Part shown: positions 19,831 to 28,229 of the stretch, piece after piece
Position numbering within the stretch: the stretch's first letter is position 1
How the letters are laid out: the number at the start of each line of letters is the position of its first letter
Origin: Burkholderiales bacterium JOSHI_001
GTDB lineage: Bacteria; Pseudomonadota; Gammaproteobacteria; Burkholderiales; Burkholderiaceae_C
DNA length: 64,000 nucleotides
Assembly (NCBI GenBank): GCA_000244995.1
Contig: CM001438.1
Span: 186,001 to 250,000 of the forward strand
Reading direction: 5' to 3'
Program-made: the position numbers and the translations under genes
The notes under the pieces: model-generated
Told to the model about the DNA's origin: nothing
The model's database searches: none
What the model saw: the letters and a program-made list of their open reading frames with translations, nothing else

Positions 19831-20753
19831 CACACTTTGGTCAACCATTCGCTGTACTTCGGATTGCGGCCATTCACGATGTCGAAGAAGGCCGACTGGA
19901 TGCGTTCGGTGATCGGGCCGCGCTCGCCGGCGCCCAGGGTCACGCGGTCCAGTTCGCGGATGGGGGTCACTTCGGCGGCGGTGCCGGTGAAGAAGGCCTC
20001 GTCGCTGATGTAGACCTCGTCGCGCGTGATGCGCTTTTCCACCACCTTCAGGCCCAGGTCCTGGCAGATCGCGAACACGGTGTTGCGGGTGATGCCGTTC
20101 AGCGCCCCGGCCGACAGGTCGGGCGTGTAGACCACGCCGCCCTTGATGACGAACAGGTTCTCGCCCGCGCCTTCGGAGACGAAGCCGCTGCTGTCCAGCA
20201 GCATGGCCTCGTCGTAGCCGTCTTCGGTGGCTTCCATGTTGGCCAGGATGGAGTTGGTGTAGTTGCTCACCGCCTTGGCCTGGGTCATCGTGATGTTGAC
20301 GTGGTGGCGGGTGTAGCTGCTGGTCTTCACGCGGATGCCGCGCTTCAGGCCTTCTTCGCCCAGGTAGGCGCCCCAGGCCCAGGCGGCCACCATCAGGTGG
20401 ATGGTGTTGCCCTTGGGGCTGACGCCCAGCTTCTGGTCGCCGATCCAGGTGAGGGGGCGCAGGTAGCAGCTTTCCAGCTTGTTGGCCTTCACCACGTCGA
20501 TCTGCGCCTGCAGCACCTGGTCGAACGTGAAGGGGATCTTCATGCGCAGGATCTTGGCGCTGTTGAACAGGCGTTCGGTGTGTTCGCGCAGCCGGAAGAT
20601 GGCGGTGCCGTTCACCGTGTTGTAGGCCCGCACGCCTTCAAAGGCGCCGCAGCCGTAGTGCAGGGTGTGGCTCAGCACATGGATCTTGGCGTCGCGCCAA
20701 TCGATCAGCTGGCCATCCATCCAGATCTTGCCGTCGCGGTCGGACATCGACAT
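19830..20753 (-). CDS. ilvE: Branched-chain amino acid aminotransferase
   Basis: PLP enzyme of fold type IV catalysing the last step of Leu, Ile and Val synthesis. 307 aa. Motifs: HYGCGAFEGVRAY near residue 32, the catalytic lysine region TQAKAVSNYTNSILA near 155, and the phosphate-binding EGAGENLFVIK and LNGITRNTV. An AAGGAA lies six bases before the ATG at 20753. The downstream zf-CHCC gene is coupled to it. Confidence 0.96.
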   Translation of the reverse strand: MSMSDRDGKIWMDGQLIDWRDAKIHVLSHTLHYGCGAFEGVRAYNTVNGTAIFRLREHTERLFNSAKILRMKIPFTFDQVLQAQIDVVKANKLESCYLRPLTWIGDQKLGVSPKGNTIHLMVAAWAWGAYLGEEGLKRGIRVKTSSYTRHHVNITMTQAKAVSNYTNSILANMEATEDGYDEAMLLDSSGFVSEGAGENLFVIKGGVVYTPDLSAGALNGITRNTVFAICQDLGLKVVEKRITRDEVYISDEAFFTGTAAEVTPIRELDRVTLGAGERGPITERIQSAFFDIVNGRNPKYSEWLTKV

Positions 20754-20919
20754 CGTGATTCCTTGTTGGGGCGCAAGTGCGCCAAGCCGCGATTCTAGGC
20801 AATCGCCCCGGCCGATTTCAGGCGCGGCCCGATCCCGGGCAACATGCCGGCCTCGCTATGCTTTCGGCTCCGCAGTGCCGCATCGGTCGTCAGCCGAAAA
20901 TTTGAACGGAAACTCCGCC

Positions 20920-21732
20920 ATGGACATGAACAACATTTCGAACTTTCTGAGCACCACCTTGGTGGAGCTGTTGATCAAGATCGCTGCCGCGATTGCCTTC
21001 TGGATCGTGGGCCGCTGGCTCATCGGCCGGGTCATCTCCCTGATGCAGGCCGGCATGAACCGCAACGCGGTGGACCCCACCTTGACCAAGTACCTGGGGT
21101 CGGTGATCACCGTGGTGCTGAACATCGCCCTGGTGCTGGGCATCCTGGGCTACTTCGGGATCCAGACCACCTCATTTGCCGCCATGCTCGCCGGAGCCGG
21201 CGTGGCCATCGGCGCGGCCTGGAGCGGGCTGCTGGGCAATTTCGCGGCCGGTGCCTTCATGCTGGTGCTGCGCCCCATCAAGGTGGGCGACTTCGTCCAG
21301 GTGGGCGGTGTCACCGGCACGGTGCACGAGCTGGGCTTGTTCGGCACCACCCTCATCACGCCCGACAACGTGATGACCATCGTGGGCAACGGCAAGATCT
21401 TCGCCGACAACATCCAGAACTACTCGGCGCTGCCGGTGCGCCGGGTGGACCGCACGGCCCAGCTGGCCGGTGGCGTGGACCCGCTGCAGGCCATCGAGCG
21501 GCTGCGCACCGCGGTGGCGGCCATTCCCAACGTGGCGCCCGAGCCCGCGCCCGAGGTCAGCCTGATGGACATGAACCTGAACGGGCCGGTGATTGCGGTG
21601 CGCCCCTACACCGCGAACCAGCACTACTGGCAGGTGTACTTCGACACCAACGAAGCCATGGTGCGGGTGGCCAAGGAAGCGGGTTGGCCCGCGCCCACGC
21701 CGACCCAGATCACCCGCATCGTCAACGGTTGA
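20920..21732 (+). CDS. mscS: Small-conductance mechanosensitive channel
   Basis: Inner-membrane channel opening under tension to release solutes in osmotic downshock. 270 aa, near the 286 aa of E. coli MscS. Three N-terminal membrane helices; the pore helix is the Gly/Ala-rich AAMLAGAGVAIGAAWSGLLGN near residue 90, followed by the beta-domain signature LVLRPIKVGDFVQVGG and TIVGNGKIFADNIQNYSA. The ATG at 20920 is used; the frame continues upstream without a better start. Its 3' end overlaps the convergent 21722-22096 gene by 11 bp. Confidence 0.95.
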   Translation: MDMNNISNFLSTTLVELLIKIAAAIAFWIVGRWLIGRVISLMQAGMNRNAVDPTLTKYLGSVITVVLNIALVLGILGYFGIQTTSFAAMLAGAGVAIGAAWSGLLGNFAAGAFMLVLRPIKVGDFVQVGGVTGTVHELGLFGTTLITPDNVMTIVGNGKIFADNIQNYSALPVRRVDRTAQLAGGVDPLQAIERLRTAVAAIPNVAPEPAPEVSLMDMNLNGPVIAVRPYTANQHYWQVYFDTNEAMVRVAKEAGWPAPTPTQITRIVNG

Positions 21733-22096
21733 GCTGCCAGTCGGTGACCCGGCCGTCGCGCAGGGTCAGCGTCACCGACGCGCCGGACTCGTCGCTCCAG
21801 CGGAAGACCTCGCTGCCGTCGGTGGTGGGCAGCACCTCGCCCAGGCTCAGGGTCTGCGGCAGCACCTGCAGCAGGGTCATGCCGCGCACCAGCTTGGCCT
21901 GCAGCATCACCGCGCTGTCCACATGGCCCTTGGGCCGGCCGGCGGCCAGGCGCAGCACGCGCAGGGCGCGGCTCCATTGCAGCAGCAGCCAGAACACCAC
22001 CACGGTGATGCCCAGCCCCACGCCCCGCCAGCCCCAGCCCACATAACCTGCGGCCAGGGCCAGCGCGGCCAGGGCCCAGCCGATGATCGAATTCAT
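21722..22096 (-). CDS. Small membrane protein of unknown function
   Basis: 124 aa with two hydrophobic helices at residues 5-20 and 25-42 (IIGWALAALALAAGYVGWG, GLGITVVVFWLLLQW), then a cytoplasmic-looking domain of about 75 residues with alternating strands (SVTLTLRDGRVTDWQL). The family is not known to me. It overlaps the mscS 3' end in convergent orientation and lies 49 bp downstream of a DUF1232 gene on the same strand. Confidence 0.72.
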   Translation of the reverse strand: MNSIIGWALAALALAAGYVGWGWRGVGLGITVVVFWLLLQWSRALRVLRLAAGRPKGHVDSAVMLQAKLVRGMTLLQVLPQTLSLGEVLPTTDGSEVFRWSDESGASVTLTLRDGRVTDWQLNR

Positions 22097-22145
22097 GTCT
22101 CGTGCGATGCGGCGGTCAAAAGGGGCCGCAGCATACTGCGAAGGC

Positions 22146-22469
22146 TCAGCGCGGCATGTCCACCACGTCGCCTTGTGAAGGCCGCCGGGCGCTGGCCGCC
22201 GTCGCGCGGCCTTCGATCTCGTCGCGCAGGGCCTGCGGCAGCTGGCGGTACAGCCAGCGGATGGCCAGCGGCACGATCACCATGTCGTCCACCAGGCCGA
22301 TGACCGGCAGCACATCGGGGATCAGGTCCACCGGCGACAGCAGGTACAGCGCGATGCCCGCCGCCCCCAGCTTCAGCCAGCCCGGCGCCTGCGGGTGGCG
22401 CAGCGCCAGCCACAGCAGGCGCGCATCGCCCTTGACCACCGCCCACAGCACAGACAGCCGTTTCCACAT
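22146..22469 (-). CDS. DUF1232 (YkvA-like) membrane protein
   Basis: 107 aa. The DUF1232 signature LYLLSPVDLIPDVLPVIG, followed by LVDDMVIVPLAIRWL, is clear at residues 40-70. Such proteins are small, probably membrane-associated, and of unknown role. The C-terminal 20 residues are basic and polar. It may form a short transcript with the 21722-22096 gene. Confidence 0.88.
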   Translation of the reverse strand: MWKRLSVLWAVVKGDARLLWLALRHPQAPGWLKLGAAGIALYLLSPVDLIPDVLPVIGLVDDMVIVPLAIRWLYRQLPQALRDEIEGRATAASARRPSQGDVVDMPR

Positions 22470-22567
22470 GGTGTGAACCTTTCAGCCAGGCCCCATGCCG
22501 CAACAGCGCGGCCGGCCAAGAACGTCGGGCCGGCCCTGCGGGATGACAAGGCCCGGGCGCTGCAACT

Positions 22568-23932
22568 TTACAAACCGCGCACCACGTCCATGGCCTGCTC
22601 GATGCGCTCCACCGGGTGGATTTCCAGGCCCTCGATCGGCTTCTTGGGCGCGTTGGCCTTGGGCACCACCGCCACCGCGAAGCCCAGCTTGGCGGCTTCA
22701 CGCAGGCGTTCCTGGCCGCGCGGCGCGGGGCGCACCTCGCCGGCCAGGCCCACCTCGCCGAAGGCCAGGAAGCCGGCCGGCAGCGGCTTGCCGCGCAAGG
22801 AACTCTGGATCGCCAGCAGCACGGCCAGGTCGGCCGCCGGTTCGCTGATGCGCACCCCGCCCACTGCGTTGACGAACACGTCCTGGTCCATGCAGGCCAC
22901 GCCGGCATGGCGGTGCAGCACCGCCAGCAGCATGGCCAGGCGGTCGCGGTCCAGGCCCACGGAGAGGCGCCGCGGGCTGGGGCCACCCGAATCCACCAGG
23001 GCCTGGATTTCCACCAGCAGCGGCCGGGTGCCTTCCAGCGTGACCAGGACGCAGGTGCCGGGCACCGGCTGCCCGTGGGTGGACAGGAAGATGGCACTGG
23101 GGTTGGCCACGCCCTTCAGGCCGCGCTCGGTCATGGCGAAGACGCCGATCTCGTTCACCGCGCCGAAGCGGTTCTTGATGGCGCGCACCAGGCGGAAGCT
23201 GCTGTGGGTGTCGCCCTCGAAGTACAGCACCGTGTCCACGATGTGTTCCAGCACGCGCGGGCCGGCCAGCGCGCCTTCCTTGGTGACATGGCCCACCAGC
23301 ACCATGGCGCAGCCGCTGGCCTTGGCGGCGCGCGTCAGGTGGGCCGCGCACTCGCGCACCTGGGCCACCGAGCCGGGGGCGGAACTGAGCTGGTCGGAGT
23401 ACACCGTCTGGATCGAGTCGATCACCGCAAAGGCCGGGGCTTCCACCTGCAACGTGTGCAGGATGCGTTCAAGCTGGATCTCGGCCATCACCCGGATGTG
23501 GGCGCCGGTCAGGCCCAGGCGGCGCGCGCGCAGCGCCACCTGGGCGCCGCTTTCTTCGCCGGTGACGTAGAGCACCTTGACCTGGTGGCTCAGGCTTTCC
23601 GCCGCCTGCAGCAGCAGGGTGCTCTTGCCGATGCCGGGGTCGCCGCCGATCAGCGTGACCCCGCCTTCGACGATGCCGCCGCCCAGCACCCGGTCCAGTT
23701 CTTCCAGGCCGGTGGGGCGGCGTTCCACGTCGGCGGCTTCGATCTCGCTGAGCGTGGCCACTGGCAGGGTCTTGGCCAGGGCCTGGAAGCGGTTCTTCGC
23801 CGTGCCGGCGGCGGGTTCGGCCACGCCTTCTTCCAGCGTGTTCCATTCGCCGCAGTGCGGGCACTTGCCCAGCCACTTGGGGTTGCTGCCGCCGCAGGCG
23901 GTGCAGGTGTAGACGGTCTTGTCGCGGGCCAT
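22568..23932 (-). CDS. radA: DNA repair protein RadA
   Basis: RecA-like branch-migration ATPase acting in recombination. 454 aa. The N-terminal zinc finger CTACGGSNPKWLGKCPHC (residues 9-26) is followed by Walker A GGDPGIGKSTLL near residue 97 and the RadA-specific KNRFG motif (AIKNRFGAVNEIG). A Lon-protease-like C-terminal domain includes GEVGLAGEVRP. The ATG at 23932 shares one base with the stop of the upstream flavoprotein gene (TGATG), so it may be co-expressed with that cluster although its function is unrelated. Confidence 0.97.
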   Translation of the reverse strand: MARDKTVYTCTACGGSNPKWLGKCPHCGEWNTLEEGVAEPAAGTAKNRFQALAKTLPVATLSEIEAADVERRPTGLEELDRVLGGGIVEGGVTLIGGDPGIGKSTLLLQAAESLSHQVKVLYVTGEESGAQVALRARRLGLTGAHIRVMAEIQLERILHTLQVEAPAFAVIDSIQTVYSDQLSSAPGSVAQVRECAAHLTRAAKASGCAMVLVGHVTKEGALAGPRVLEHIVDTVLYFEGDTHSSFRLVRAIKNRFGAVNEIGVFAMTERGLKGVANPSAIFLSTHGQPVPGTCVLVTLEGTRPLLVEIQALVDSGGPSPRRLSVGLDRDRLAMLLAVLHRHAGVACMDQDVFVNAVGGVRISEPAADLAVLLAIQSSLRGKPLPAGFLAFGEVGLAGEVRPAPRGQERLREAAKLGFAVAVVPKANAPKKPIEGLEIHPVERIEQAMDVVRGL

Positions 23933-25545
23933 CAGGGCATTGTGCCGGTGCGCAACGCACGCGCCAGGTCGGCGCCCACGGTGCTGCCCAGCGTGAAGGC
24001 TTCTTCGAAGACCGAATAGCCCGCCAGGTCGGCGTGCGCGAAGCGAATCCGGCCCGGCTGCCGGGCCAGGGCTTGCAGCGCCGGCGACGATCGAAGGCCC
24101 GGGCGCGGGATGCTCATGGCATGGCCCCAGCGCGCCAGGTCGATGCGCCGCACCTTGTGGGCGATGTCGGGGTGCACGTGTTTCAGCTCGTCCACCACCG
24201 CCCGCATCCACGGCTGCGGGTCGGGCTGCAGCAGGCGCGCGCGTTCGGCCACGGGCAGGGCCAAGTAGGCGGTCAGCACCCCGGGACCGGGCACCGGGTT
24301 CAGGGCCTGGTGCCCGGCGTTCACATAGCCCAGCCAGGGGCTGCCGTAGCGCACGTTGTCCCAGGACAGGGGGGCGCCTTCGGGGCGGTCCTGCAGCGGG
24401 CCGTCCAGGTGCAGGTTGGCCACCAGCCAGGGCGCATGGGACTGCTGCGCCGCCGCGCTGGCGAGGGCTGCTGGCGCGGTGCTCAGCAGGCGCTGCGCCA
24501 CCAAGAGCGGCAGCGCCAGCACCACCGCGCGTGCGCGCCAGGCCTGCGGCTGGCCGCTGGATTCGTCGTGGCACAGCAGGTCCACGCCATGCCGGCCTTC
24601 GTCCACCCGCAGCACCGTGCGGCCGGTGTGCACCCGCTCGGCCAGTGGCTGCGCCAGGCGCTGCACCAGCCAGGCATTGCCTTCGGGCCAGGTGAACACG
24701 GCGTCGCGCTCGGCCGCCTCGTCCCCCGGCACGGCGAAGCCATGGCGGCTGGCGAAGTAGTGCAGCCCGGCCCAGGCGCTGACCGTGGCCGCGTCGGCGC
24801 CATAGTCGTCGCGGCAGGCGTAGTCCAGGAACCAGCGCAGCCGCTCGTCGTTCAGACCGCATTCGTCCAGCCAGCGCGCGAAAGGCAGCGCGTCCAGCGC
24901 GGCGTGGCCGGCGGTCCAGGGTGCGCGCGCGCTGGGCAGGGCAAAGCCCAGTTCGCGCTGGGCGCGCGCCACTTCGGCCGAGAAGCGGCGGTACTGGGCC
25001 TGCGTGGCCGATCCGCCTTCAGCCGGTGGCAGCAGGCCGTCGTGCCAGGCGCCGTCGATGAACAGCCGCTCCTGGGGGCTGTGGCACAGGTGGCGCTCGT
25101 CGGCCACGCGCTGGCCCAGGTGCTGGCGCAGCAGGCCGATCTCCTGCAGCCAGGCGTCCACCTCGCGCGCCTGCGGCCCGGGCAGCGGCAGGTAGTGCGC
25201 GCCCAGGGGGCAGTCCAAACCGGCCAGGCGGTGGCCGCGGCTGTTGCCACCGGGCTGGTCTTCCAGCTCCAGCAGATGCACATCCGTGATGCCGCCGTTG
25301 ACCAGCGCCCGCGCCGCGGCCAGTCCGGCGATGCCGGCGCCCAGCACCAGCACGTCGGCGCGGCCCTGGGTGGCCGCTGCGGGCAGCGCGCCGCTGCGGG
25401 GCGCGCGCAGGCGGTGGCCGCGTTCGGGCGTGGCGCCCACCCAGCCGCCGGGCCAGCGGGTGGGCGCTTCGGCCGTCGGGCGGCAGGCGCTGCCCAACAG
25501 GCCCGCCAGCCCCGCGCCCAGCAGCGCGCGCCGCTGCGGGCTCAC
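23932..25545 (-). CDS. FAD-dependent amine-oxidase-like protein, Tat lipoprotein
   Basis: 537 aa with a GTG start at 25545 that overlaps the aminopropyltransferase stop by four bases (GTGA). The N terminus (SPQRRALLGAGLAGLLGSAC) has both a twin-arginine pattern and a lipobox-like GSAC, suggesting a folded, membrane-anchored periplasmic flavoprotein. The FAD-binding DVLVLGAGIAGLAAARAL starts near residue 50, then LLELEDQPGGNSRG. The C-terminal AHADLAGYSVFEEAF is the usual second flavin site of amine oxidases. Because it is coupled to an aminopropyltransferase, a polyamine or related amine is the likely substrate; this is an inference. Confidence 0.82.
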   Translation of the reverse strand: MSPQRRALLGAGLAGLLGSACRPTAEAPTRWPGGWVGATPERGHRLRAPRSGALPAAATQGRADVLVLGAGIAGLAAARALVNGGITDVHLLELEDQPGGNSRGHRLAGLDCPLGAHYLPLPGPQAREVDAWLQEIGLLRQHLGQRVADERHLCHSPQERLFIDGAWHDGLLPPAEGGSATQAQYRRFSAEVARAQRELGFALPSARAPWTAGHAALDALPFARWLDECGLNDERLRWFLDYACRDDYGADAATVSAWAGLHYFASRHGFAVPGDEAAERDAVFTWPEGNAWLVQRLAQPLAERVHTGRTVLRVDEGRHGVDLLCHDESSGQPQAWRARAVVLALPLLVAQRLLSTAPAALASAAAQQSHAPWLVANLHLDGPLQDRPEGAPLSWDNVRYGSPWLGYVNAGHQALNPVPGPGVLTAYLALPVAERARLLQPDPQPWMRAVVDELKHVHPDIAHKVRRIDLARWGHAMSIPRPGLRSSPALQALARQPGRIRFAHADLAGYSVFEEAFTLGSTVGADLARALRTGTMP

Positions 25546-27137
25546 TGGTGCACCTTGCCCCATTCCTCTTCGAAGCTGCGCACCAGCACCTGGTTGGACA
25601 GCCGGTTCGGTTCGGCCGGCACGCGCGCCATGTCGGGCGGGAATTGCAGCAGCGCGGGCAGCCCTTCCACGGTGAGGAAGCGCAAGCCCGCGGGCAGCGT
25701 GCGTGGCGGCTGCCAGGGCCGGCGCGAGGCGATCACGAAGCCCCACTCGCCGAAGCTGGGCACGTGCGCGTGGTAGGGCGTGGTGGTCAGACCCACCGCT
25801 TCCAGCGTGGCCACCACGGTCCAGAAGCTCCTGCGCGCGATCAGCGGGGACGTGGTCTGCACCACCGCGAAACCGCCCGCGGCCAGGTGCTGGTCCACCT
25901 GCTGGTAGAAGCTGGTGGAGTACAGCTTGCCGAGTGCGAAGTTGCTGGGGTCGGGGAAGTCCACCACGATGGCGTCGAAGCGCTCGTCGTGGGTCTGCAG
26001 CCAGCTGAAGGCGTCGGCGTTGACGATGCGCAGCTTGGGCGAGGCCAGCGCGCCGTCGTTCAGTTTCGTCAGCAGTTCGCTGTTGGAAAACAGCCGCGTC
26101 ATGTGCGGGTCCAGCTCCACCAGCGTGACCTGCTGCACCGAGGGGTGCTTCAGCACCTCGCGCACCGCCATGCCGTCGCCGCCGCCCAGCACCAGCACGC
26201 GCCGCGGCGCGCCGTGGGCGGCCAGCGCGGGGTGCACCAGAGCCTCGTGGTAGCGGTACTCGTCGCGCGAATGGAATTGCAGGTTGCCGTTCAGGAACAG
26301 GCGCACCCCGGCCGGCCCGGCGGTGACCACCACGCGCTGGTAGTCGCTGGTTTCGCGCAGCACGATGCGGTCGCCGTAGAAGCGGTCCTCGGCCCAGGTG
26401 GTCAGCCCGTCGGCGCCGACCATGGCCGCCAGCAACAGCCCCGCGGCCGCAGCGCAGGCCAGCGCGTGGGCGCGCCACCGGCGCAACTCAGCCCGGAACA
26501 GCCACAGCGCCCAGGCGGCCACCGCCACGTTCAGCAGGCCGAACAGCACGCCGGTGCGCACCAGGCCCAGGTGCGGCACCAGCAGCAGCGGGAAGGCCAG
26601 CGACACCGCCAGCGCGCCGAGGTAGTCGAAGGTGAGCACCTGCGACACCAGGTCCTTCAGCGCATAGCGTGGCGCGAAGTGGCGCTTGAGGATGCGCATC
26701 ACCAGCGGGATTTCCAGCCCCACCAGCACGCCCACCGCCAGCACGAAGCCGTAGAGCAAGGCGCGGAAGGGCAGCGCGGCGCCCACCGGCAGCAGGCTGT
26801 GGGCCGTGAACAGCGCGGCCGGCATCAGCCCGCCCAGCACGCCCACCAGCAACTCGATGCGCAGGAACTGCGCCACCAGCTGGCGTTCCACATGCCGGCT
26901 GAGCCAGGAGCCCAGGCCCATCGCGAACAGGTAGCTGCCGATCACGGTGGAAAACTGCAGCACCGAGTCGCCCATCAGGTAGCTGGCCAGCGCACCGGCG
27001 GCCAGTTCGTACACCAGCCCGCAGGCGGCCACCACGAACACCGACGCCAGCAGCGCCAGTTCGGCCAGGCTGATGGCCGCGGGCGCGGGTGGTGCCGCCA
27101 CGGGCGGGTCGGGCAGGGAGGTGGGGGCGGAACTCAA
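25542..27137 (-). CDS. speE: Membrane-fused spermidine synthase-like aminopropyltransferase
   Basis: 531 aa. Residues 20-245 form about seven membrane helices; residues 255-490 are a SpeE-type methyltransferase-fold domain with LNGNLQFHSRDEYRYHE, VLVLGGGDGMAVRE, VTLVELDPHM and DAIVVDFPDPSN. Soluble spermidine synthases transfer aminopropyl groups from decarboxylated AdoMet to putrescine. The catalytic acidic pocket residues appear kept, with LNG in place of the usual LDG in the substrate loop. No speD is visible nearby, so the aminopropyl donor would come from elsewhere or the substrate differs. Tightly coupled to the oxidase downstream. Confidence 0.87.
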   Translation of the reverse strand: MSSAPTSLPDPPVAAPPAPAAISLAELALLASVFVVAACGLVYELAAGALASYLMGDSVLQFSTVIGSYLFAMGLGSWLSRHVERQLVAQFLRIELLVGVLGGLMPAALFTAHSLLPVGAALPFRALLYGFVLAVGVLVGLEIPLVMRILKRHFAPRYALKDLVSQVLTFDYLGALAVSLAFPLLLVPHLGLVRTGVLFGLLNVAVAAWALWLFRAELRRWRAHALACAAAAGLLLAAMVGADGLTTWAEDRFYGDRIVLRETSDYQRVVVTAGPAGVRLFLNGNLQFHSRDEYRYHEALVHPALAAHGAPRRVLVLGGGDGMAVREVLKHPSVQQVTLVELDPHMTRLFSNSELLTKLNDGALASPKLRIVNADAFSWLQTHDERFDAIVVDFPDPSNFALGKLYSTSFYQQVDQHLAAGGFAVVQTTSPLIARRSFWTVVATLEAVGLTTTPYHAHVPSFGEWGFVIASRRPWQPPRTLPAGLRFLTVEGLPALLQFPPDMARVPAEPNRLSNQVLVRSFEEEWGKVHQ

Positions 27138-27218
27138 CGGCGGCCGGTGGTCGGCCGCTGCGGGCGGCCGTTGCGGCGCAGTCTAAGTCGCAACGGCCCC
27201 GATCAGCCGGTCCGGCGC

Positions 27219-27779
27219 TCAGCGGGCCGCGCGCTTTCGGCGTGCGCCCAGGCCGGCCGCGCCCAGTGCCCCCAGCACCAGGGCCAGCGAGGCCGGCTCG
27301 GGCACCTGGTTGCCGGTGTCGGGCGTGCTGTCCAGCACGGTGCTCAGGCTGCCGGTGTAGGCCACGCGCAGGCGGCCGCTGCCGCGGGTGGTGGTGGCCG
27401 ACACGGCCAGCAGGTAGTTGCCGTCTTCCAGGTCGGGGAAGAAGAAGGACTCGGGCGTGTTGTCGAAGGCGCCCACCGACACACCGTCACGGAACAACTC
27501 CACGCCCCACACGTCGATGGTGCCGAAGCTGACGGACGCGCCGAAGGACGCGTTCACCTCGGCGGTGTTGCCGCTGGCTTCGGCGTTGTAGTTCACGCTG
27601 AAGTCGTAGCAGTCGGTGAAGCTGCCGGCCGACACCACCGAACGGCCCACCGACAGGGTCTGGCCGGGTGCCATGGGGCCCAGGCCCTGGCTGTAGCTGC
27701 ACGTTGGTGCGGCCTGGGCCAGCCAGGGTGTGGCGGCCAGCACGGCGGCGCACAGCAGGTTCTTCGTCGATGACAGCAT
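27219..27779 (-). CDS. PEP-CTERM sorting-signal protein
   Basis: 186 aa. Sec signal peptide MLSSTKNLLCAAVLAATPWL ending at AQA, a beta-rich mature domain with a cysteine pair (CSYSQGLGPM and SFTDCYDFSV), and a PEP-CTERM tail VPEPASLALVLGALGAAGL with RRKRAAR. Resembles pre-peptidase C-terminal-like or Ig-like sorting proteins. I choose the ATG at 27779 where the signal peptide starts; the upstream in-frame start at 27848 adds a non-signal extension. It interrupts the row of polyamine-module genes on the same strand. Confidence 0.83.
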   Translation of the reverse strand: MLSSTKNLLCAAVLAATPWLAQAAPTCSYSQGLGPMAPGQTLSVGRSVVSAGSFTDCYDFSVNYNAEASGNTAEVNASFGASVSFGTIDVWGVELFRDGVSVGAFDNTPESFFFPDLEDGNYLLAVSATTTRGSGRLRVAYTGSLSTVLDSTPDTGNQVPEPASLALVLGALGAAGLGARRKRAAR

Positions 27780-27960
27780 GGCATCCCAACAACATAGGGT
27801 GATGGCGGCTCGTGGGCCCACCTTGTTGTGGAATGTGCCATGCGTCACACCCGCAGCCGCCCCCGTGGACGCGGGGCAAGGGGCCCTGCAGGCGGGTGGT
27901 GCCTGTGTGATTTGTCACGCCGCGGTGGCGCGCCCCCCTGGCCTGCGGGGGTGGCCTGGC

Positions 27961-28185
27961 TCAGCCGTGGATCGCCGCCGCCACGATCTGCCCGATGGCG
28001 ATGAACATGCCCGCCACCACGATGCCCAGCGCCACGTTCTTGCGCTCGCAGATCTCTTCCCACAGCTTGTAGGGCGTGAGCTTGTCGATCAGCACGAAGC
28101 TCAGCCACAGCACCACCACGCCGATCAGTGCGTACAGCACCGACCCCAGCACCACACTGGGCTTCAGCCATTCCAGACCTGTCAT
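27961..28185 (-). CDS. DUF350 small membrane protein (YjfL-like)
   Basis: 74 aa with two helices: VVLGSVLYALIGVVVLWLSF and VALGIVVAGMFIAIGQIVAA. DUF350 (YjfL) proteins are small membrane proteins often encoded with PspA, SPFH or polyamine genes. A strong AGGAGGT lies five bases before the ATG at 28185, which overrules longer in-frame starts. It lies 44 bp behind the DUF4178 gene. The 181 bp between it and the PEP-CTERM gene hold no further frame. Confidence 0.87.
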   Translation of the reverse strand: MTGLEWLKPSVVLGSVLYALIGVVVLWLSFVLIDKLTPYKLWEEICERKNVALGIVVAGMFIAIGQIVAAAIHG

Positions 28186-28229
28186 GGAGCACCTCCTGCT
28201 CGTTGCCTGTACACGATGTTCATTGCCAC

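Noticed and set aside
25542-26478. Very long frame joining the flavoprotein with upstream sequence to 26478
   Set aside because: The upstream part overlaps the aminopropyltransferase; a GTG start at 25545 with a Tat/lipobox signal explains the flavoprotein.
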